Shown piece after piece: positions 59,690 to 64,000 of a stretch of 64,000 nucleotides of DNA (position 1 is the stretch's first letter; every line of letters starts with the position of its first letter). The translations under genes and the position numbers were made by a program. The notes under the pieces were generated by a model. It made no database searches. It had not been told where the DNA came from and saw only the letters and a list, made by a program, of their open reading frames with translations. Source of the DNA: Mailhella massiliensis (GTDB taxonomy: Bacteria > Desulfobacterota > Desulfovibrionia > Desulfovibrionales > Desulfovibrionaceae); contig NZ_LT706952.1 of the NCBI RefSeq assembly GCF_900155525.1, positions 1,208,639 through 1,272,638 of the forward strand. The letters are read 5' to 3'.

Positions 59690-59716
59690 CAAAAGGCCCG
59701 GGCTGAGCCCGGGCCT
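59690..59716 (-). terminator. Terminator of the hisS-aspS-def operon
   Basis: Read leftwards, AGGCCCGGGC-TCA-GCCCGGGCCT (10-bp stem) and TTTTGATG, 26 bases after the def stop. Confidence 0.9.
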
Positions 59717-59741
59717 GAAGGATACGCAAGCGCGGCGGAAA

Positions 59742-60254
59742 CTACTTTCTGCCCTTTCTCATTTTCTTGTCGTAAAGAGAACGCTTGAGATAGCTGATGT
59801 GATCGATGAACAGCTTGCCGTCGAGATGATCGGTTTCATGCTGCATACAGGCACCGTAATAGCCTTCGCCTTCGATGTGCACGGGATTTCCGTCCAGATC
59901 AAGGGCGTCCAGAGCCACACGACGGGGACGCTTCACCTTTGCGCGCAGTTCGGGCACGGAAAGGCAGCCCTCGTTTTCCTCATGGCCCTTGGGATCAAGC
60001 ACGGTGACCACAGGGTTGACGAACACCTTGAAGTCCTGCGGCAGGTCGGGATCATTCTTTTCCTGCGACACGTCGATGATCACCACGCGCTTGAGCACGC
60101 CTATCTGCGGTGCGGCAATGCCCACGCCGCCCACGGTGGTGAGGGTGTCGAGCATGTCCTGAGCAAGAGCGCGGATCTCGTCGTTGATTTCGGCCACAGG
60201 TTCGCTCACCTTGGCCAGAAGCGGATCGGGATACTGAAGAACGGGACGAAGCAT
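59742..60254 (-). CDS. def: Peptide deformylase
   Basis: Removes the formyl group from new proteins. 170 residues from MLRPVLQYPDPLLAKVSEPV, GGAG about 10 bases upstream inside the aspS end. All three motifs are intact: GGVGIAAPQIG, EGCLSVP (Cys metal ligand) and QHETDHLDG (HExxH). 4 bases after aspS, hence the third gene of the operon. Confidence 0.96.
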   Translation of the reverse strand: MLRPVLQYPDPLLAKVSEPVAEINDEIRALAQDMLDTLTTVGGVGIAAPQIGVLKRVVIIDVSQEKNDPDLPQDFKVFVNPVVTVLDPKGHEENEGCLSVPELRAKVKRPRRVALDALDLDGNPVHIEGEGYYGACMQHETDHLDGKLFIDHISYLKRSLYDKKMRKGRK

Positions 60255-60258
60255 GGCT

Positions 60259-62118
60259 TTACTCCGCAGCCGTGCCGGGAGCCGGCGCGGCCTTTTCACG
60301 CAGCCGGATGCCCAGCTCGCGAAGCTGCTTGTTGTCCACGGGGGAAGGAGCTTCGGTCAGCAGGCAGGCGGCCTTCTGGTTCTTGGGGAAGGCAATGACG
60401 TCACGGATGGAGGAAGCGCCCGTAAGCAGCATGGCCACACGGTCGAGGCCGAAGGCAATGCCTCCGTGAGGCGGGGTGCCGTAGTCCAGAGCCTGAATGA
60501 AGTAGCCGAACTGAGCCTTGGCGGCTTCTTCGGTGAAGCCCAGCCCTTCGAACATGCGGGTCTGATCAGCGGGATTGTGGATACGGATGGAACCGCCGCC
60601 GATTTCGTTGCCGTTCAGCACCATGTCGTAGGCGCGGGCCTTGGCGCGGGCCGGATCGGAAAGCATGATGTCGTAGCTTTCGTCCTGTGCCGCGGTGAAG
60701 GGATGGTGGCAGGCCACCCAGCGCTGTTCCTCTTCACTGTATTCAAACAGCGGGAAATCGGTCACCCAGAGCAGATTCCAGGTGTTTTCGGGAATAAGGC
60801 CGAGCTTGCCCGCGAGCTTCACACGCAGGCTTCCCAGAGCGTTGTTCACCAGCCCCGGTTCCCCGGCCTGGAAGAAGACGATATCGCCCACTTCAAGACC
60901 GCAGGCTTCCGTAAGCCCGGCCCTTTCCTCGTCGGAAAGGAACTTGGCGATGGGAGACTGCCATTCGTTTTCATGAATCTTGATCCAGGCAAGCCCCTGA
61001 GCGCCGAAGCCCTTCACGAAATCGGTGAGTTCATCGATTTCCTTGCGGGTCATGGTGGCGCCGCCGGGCACGCGCATGGCCTTCACCAGCTTGGCGCCGG
61101 AGAAAAGCTTGAAGGCGGAACCGTGCACAATGGCCGTCACGTCCTTCAGCTTCAAGTCGAAGCGGGTGTCGGGCTTGTCGGAACCGTAGTCGCGCATGGC
61201 CACGTCATAGGGCATACGGGGAAGCGGAAGCGGAATGTCCACGCCCAGAGCTTCCTTGAACACGCGGGCAATGAGTCCTTCGGCCATGCCCATGACCTGA
61301 TCTTCGTTCACGAAGCTCATTTCGATGTCCACCTGCGTGAACTCGGGCTGGCGGTCGGCGCGCAGGTCTTCGTCGCGGAAGCAGCGGGCCACCTGATAGT
61401 AGCGGTCCACACCGCTCATCATGAGCATCTGCTTGAACTGCTGAGGAGACTGCGGCAGGGCGTAGAATTCGCCGGGAGCCATGCGGCTGGGCACGAGAAA
61501 GTCGCGCGCGCCTTCAGGAGTGGACTTGGTGAGATACGGCGTCTCCACTTCCAGGAAGTCAAGCTCGTTCAAATAATTGCGGCAGGCCTGCACAATCTTG
61601 TGGCGGGTGCGGAGGTTCTTCGCCATGGAAGGACGGCGCAGGTCGAGATAACGGTACTGCAGACGAACGGATTCGGAGCAGTCGGTACGGTCCTCCACCA
61701 GGAAGGGCGGCGTCTTGGCGGTGTTGAGCAGCTTCCATTCCAGCACCACCACTTCGATTTCACCGGTATGCAGGTTGGGGTTGGTCATGCCCTCGGGGCG
61801 GGGACGAACACGGCCCTTGATGGCGATGACGTATTCACTGCGCAGAATATGGGCATCCTTGTGGGCTTCGGGAGCGATTTCGGGGCTGAACACCACCTGG
61901 GTGAGGCCGTCGCGGTCGCGCAGGTCCACAAAGATCAGGCCGCCGTGGTCGCGGCGATACTGCACCCAGCCCATGAGGCAGACGGTCTTGCCGTCATCGG
62001 CAATGGTCAGGTCGTTGCAGTGATGGCTGCGCTTCCAGTCGCCAAGGGGCTTGATGTAGCGGCCGTGCTCCTTCTGGATGTCGACGACGGACTTTTCGTT
62101 TTCTTCAAACTGGCTCAT
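60259..62118 (-). CDS. aspS: Aspartyl-tRNA synthetase
   Basis: Class II synthetase. 619 residues from MSQFEENEKSVVDIQ; the ATG at 62118 has GAGGAA 8 bases upstream, while one two codons earlier touches it. OB domain (VCLMGWVQYRRDHGGLIFVDLRDRDGLTQVVF), motif 2 ARCFRDEDLRADRQPEFTQVDIEMSF, the bacterial GAD insert (about 310-420), and motif 3 GGIAFGLDRVAMLLTG. Whether it also charges tRNA-Asn cannot be told without gatCAB information. 12 bases after hisS. Confidence 0.96.
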   Translation of the reverse strand: MSQFEENEKSVVDIQKEHGRYIKPLGDWKRSHHCNDLTIADDGKTVCLMGWVQYRRDHGGLIFVDLRDRDGLTQVVFSPEIAPEAHKDAHILRSEYVIAIKGRVRPRPEGMTNPNLHTGEIEVVVLEWKLLNTAKTPPFLVEDRTDCSESVRLQYRYLDLRRPSMAKNLRTRHKIVQACRNYLNELDFLEVETPYLTKSTPEGARDFLVPSRMAPGEFYALPQSPQQFKQMLMMSGVDRYYQVARCFRDEDLRADRQPEFTQVDIEMSFVNEDQVMGMAEGLIARVFKEALGVDIPLPLPRMPYDVAMRDYGSDKPDTRFDLKLKDVTAIVHGSAFKLFSGAKLVKAMRVPGGATMTRKEIDELTDFVKGFGAQGLAWIKIHENEWQSPIAKFLSDEERAGLTEACGLEVGDIVFFQAGEPGLVNNALGSLRVKLAGKLGLIPENTWNLLWVTDFPLFEYSEEEQRWVACHHPFTAAQDESYDIMLSDPARAKARAYDMVLNGNEIGGGSIRIHNPADQTRMFEGLGFTEEAAKAQFGYFIQALDYGTPPHGGIAFGLDRVAMLLTGASSIRDVIAFPKNQKAACLLTEAPSPVDNKQLRELGIRLREKAAPAPGTAAE

Positions 62119-62130
62119 GACCATTCCTCT

Positions 62131-63387
62131 TTATTTTTCGGCATTCAGGCTGGCGGCGACTTCGGCACAGGGCACTTCGCGCTGCTCGCCGGATTCCATG
62201 TTTTTAACAATGACGCTGCCGGAGGCAAGCTCATTGGTGCCCATGATGAGCGTATAACGAGCGCCGGACTTGCCCGCCTGGCGCATGGTGGCCTTCATGC
62301 TGCGGCTCTCGTACCCCAGGGTACCGGAAAAACCCTCGCGGCGCAGGTTCTGCGCCAGAGCAAAGGCGGCGTCACGGCAGGAATCGTCGAGCACGGCCAC
62401 ATAGAAATCGGGAGAAACATCGGGAAGCTCACGACCTTCCAGAAGAAGCGCCAGGCGTTCCATGCCGCAGGCAAAGCCTATGCCGGGCACGGAAGGTCCG
62501 CCGAGCTGTTCCACAAGGCCGTCGTAACGGCCGCCGCCCGCCACGGAACCCTGAGAACCGATTTCATTGGAAACCACTTCCCAGGTGGTACGGGTGTAGT
62601 AGTCGAGCCCGCGCACCAGACGGTGATTGATTTCGTAGGGAATCTTTTCCGCATCGAGGTGACGGAGCACGGCTTCGAAGTGGGCGCGGCAGTCGGGGCA
62701 TTCATTGTCCAGAATCACGGGAGCGTCGGCCGTGAGTTCCTTGCAGGAAGGAACCTTGCAGTCCAGCACGCGGAGAGGGTTGGTCTCCATGCGGCGACGG
62801 CAGTCCTCGCACAGCTTCGACTGATCGAGGCTTGCCAGCCAGTCGTGCAGATTCCTGCGGTACACGGGACGGCAGGAGGAGCAGCCCAGAGAGTTGATCT
62901 GCAGCGTCAGATTCCTGAGGCCCAGCTTGCCGAGAAATTCCATCATCATGCAGATGATTTCCGCATCAGCCTCCGGTTCCCGGGGGCCGAGGCATTCACA
63001 GTTGATCTGATGGAACTGGCGCATACGGCCCTTCTGGGGGCGTTCATGCCGAAACATGGGACCGATGGTAAAGAATCTGCTCACGGATTCGCGGGCATGG
63101 ACGCCGGCTTCAATGTAGGCTCGCATGACGCCGGCCGTAGCTTCCGGGCGCAGGGACATGGAACGGCCCTTGCTGTCGGGGATGCAGTACATCTCCTTCT
63201 GCACCACGTCGGTTTCCGTGCCGATGCCGCGGCAGAAAAGATCCGTGTACTCCATGAGCGGAGTACGAAGCTCGCCAAAGCCGTAGCGGGGGAACACCTC
63301 GCGCGCGGTGGCTTCCATCATCTCAAAAAGACGGCTCTGCGCCGGGAACTGGTCGGCAAAGCCCTTGATAGCCTGAATCTGTGCCAT
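62131..63387 (-). CDS. hisS: Histidyl-tRNA synthetase
   Basis: Class II synthetase, 418 residues from MAQIQAIKGFADQFP, with GGAG upstream. Motif 1/2 region LRPEATAGVMRAYIEAG and MFRHERPQKGRMRQFHQINCECLG, the histidine A loop LVRGLDYYTRTTWEVVS, motif 3 GIGFACGMERLALLLE, and the C-terminal anticodon domain (YVAVLDDSCRDAAFALAQNLRREG). First gene of hisS-aspS-def. The frame open to 63552 lies across the promoter. Confidence 0.96.
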   Translation of the reverse strand: MAQIQAIKGFADQFPAQSRLFEMMEATAREVFPRYGFGELRTPLMEYTDLFCRGIGTETDVVQKEMYCIPDSKGRSMSLRPEATAGVMRAYIEAGVHARESVSRFFTIGPMFRHERPQKGRMRQFHQINCECLGPREPEADAEIICMMMEFLGKLGLRNLTLQINSLGCSSCRPVYRRNLHDWLASLDQSKLCEDCRRRMETNPLRVLDCKVPSCKELTADAPVILDNECPDCRAHFEAVLRHLDAEKIPYEINHRLVRGLDYYTRTTWEVVSNEIGSQGSVAGGGRYDGLVEQLGGPSVPGIGFACGMERLALLLEGRELPDVSPDFYVAVLDDSCRDAAFALAQNLRREGFSGTLGYESRSMKATMRQAGKSGARYTLIMGTNELASGSVIVKNMESGEQREVPCAEVAASLNAEK

Positions 63388-63420
63388 GAACGGACTCCAG
63401 CAAAGTAGAAATAACGCATG

Positions 63421-63449
63421 AGGATAGGGCCTTTTTCCCCCATTGTCAA
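63421..63449 (-). promoter_or_regulatory. Promoter of the hisS-aspS-def operon
   Basis: Read leftwards: consensus -35 TTGACA (63449-63444), 17-base spacer, -10 TATCCT (63426-63421), 34 bases before the hisS ATG. Confidence 0.8.
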
Positions 63450-63773
63450 AGCTTCTCCCGCCACCGGAGATGCACGAAATAAGCGCTCTCCGGCAAAGTG
63501 GAAGCAGACACATGCTGCATAAGAAAACAATGTTCCCCGGATCCGGGCGCAAAAAGCGTTACCGCCTTTGGAAGAACAATTTTCTTCGGATACCTGCACG
63601 CCGAATCCGGCAGAAGCGCCTGCCGTGCAGGCACCCTCCCCAGCAAGGCAGAGGAAAAGATACCCGACAGGATAGGTGGAGCCTGAGAACAAGGAATTTC
63701 CGTTCCCTAGGCTCAGGACTCATTAGTTGCCAAAAGGGTAAGAAGTTCTTATTGTCGGCATAGGGAGGATGCC
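63450..63773. other. Intergenic region between hisS promoter and IS5-type transposase
   Basis: About 320 bases. No gene. An interrupted repeat GAGCCT-N24-AGGCTC lies around 63681-63716, and the IS left end must fall between there and the transposase start; the terminal repeat cannot be named without the other end, which is outside the window. Confidence 0.4.
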
Positions 63774-64000
63774 ATGAAGGAACTTTTTTATCTTTCTCAT
63801 GAACAGATTGCTCGTATCAAACGCTACTTTCCTCGTTCCCATGGCATTCCGAGAGTCGATGACAGGCGTGTCGTCAGCGGCATTATCTATGTCATCAAGC
63901 ACGGCCTGCAATGGAAAGATGCTCCGCGCGAGTATGGACCATACAAAACTCTCTACAATCGTTTTATCCGCTGGAGCCGATTGGGTGTCTTTAACAGGAT
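63774..64000 (+). CDS. IS5-family transposase, N-terminal part, cut by window edge
   Basis: 75 codons visible from MKELFYLSHEQIARIKRYFPRSHG, then PRVDDRRVVSGIIYVIKHGLQWKDAP and YGPYKTLYNRFIRWSRLGVF. This is the N-terminal DUF4096-type helix-turn-helix of IS5/IS427-group DDE transposases. AGGGAGGA lies before the ATG. The catalytic DDE part is outside the window, so completeness is unknown. More AT-rich than nearby genes. Confidence 0.9.
   Translation, partial: MKELFYLSHEQIARIKRYFPRSHGIPRVDDRRVVSGIIYVIKHGLQWKDAPREYGPYKTLYNRFIRWSRLGVFNR

Noticed and set aside
60253..63408. 1051-codon + strand ORF over aspS and hisS
   Set aside because: It spans two certain genes on the other strand and their junction; a shadow.
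1..64000. CRISPR arrays, rRNA, tRNA or prophage modules
   Set aside because: No regularly spaced repeats, no cloverleaf with a conserved T-arm, and no phage structural genes were seen by eye; a tRNA scan was not possible.

Overview
The window is GC-rich chromosomal DNA, densely coded on both strands, from an anaerobic bacterium. The gene set (class III ribonucleotide reductase, a 2x[4Fe-4S] ferredoxin, Rex, an F0 operon atpZIBE without F1 genes beside it, glutamine synthetase III, a YeiH-type exporter, a TauE-type exporter) fits a Desulfobacterota member, most likely Desulfovibrionaceae (Desulfovibrio/Bilophila-like). That placement is inferred from gene content, not from a marker comparison. 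No rRNA or tRNA gene and no CRISPR array was seen.

Layout. 1-5.5 kb: the 5' part of rimP, then anaerobic dNTP synthesis: nrdD, a separate 61-codon ORF carrying a canonical RNR glycyl-radical loop, and on the other strand nrdG with an unknown protein immediately upstream. 5.6-10.2 kb: a YeiH-like exporter with a large helical insertion plus a small membrane protein, then ferredoxin and a YkgJ/unknown/TPR cluster. 10.2-16.6 kb: amino-acid genes (thrC, hisF, hisH, asd, hisG, hisI). 16.7-19.2 kb: RNase Y, a 6S RNA, zapA and a zapB-like gene. 19.7-20.5 kb: a solitary IS200-type element. 20.5-23.4 kb: atpZ-atpI-atpB-atpE followed by rex. 23.5-34.1 kb (+ strand): FKBP, glnN, purD, purE, an FMN enzyme, a TauE-type exporter, acpS-nnrDE-tsaE and lysC. 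34.2-49.6 kb: a DMT protein, priA, small exported and membrane proteins, a class IV aminotransferase, IHF/HU, HIT, a radical SAM protein, topA, a GGT-like hydrolase, sfsA, an aminotransferase and pgi. 49.8-55.1 kb: an NtrB/NtrC-type two-component pair, then two parS sites with parA and parB. 55.1-63.4 kb: MATE, rsmB, fmt, def, aspS, hisS. The window ends inside an IS5-family transposase.

Functional links. lysC, asd and thrC belong to the aspartate-threonine pathway; hisGIHF are four histidine genes in two clusters. hisS-aspS-def and fmt-rsmB are translation-related operons read leftwards. The two parS palindromes beside parAB suggest an origin-proximal position.

Points most worth a second look: the separately encoded RNR glycyl-radical module after an nrdD whose own C-terminus looks degenerate; a Shine-Dalgarno/ATG inside lysC placed to make a free ACT-domain subunit; the YeiH-like protein with a ~140-residue Ala/Lys-rich insertion and its small partner; an unrecognised gene abutting nrdG; and the leader and end structures of the IS200-type element.
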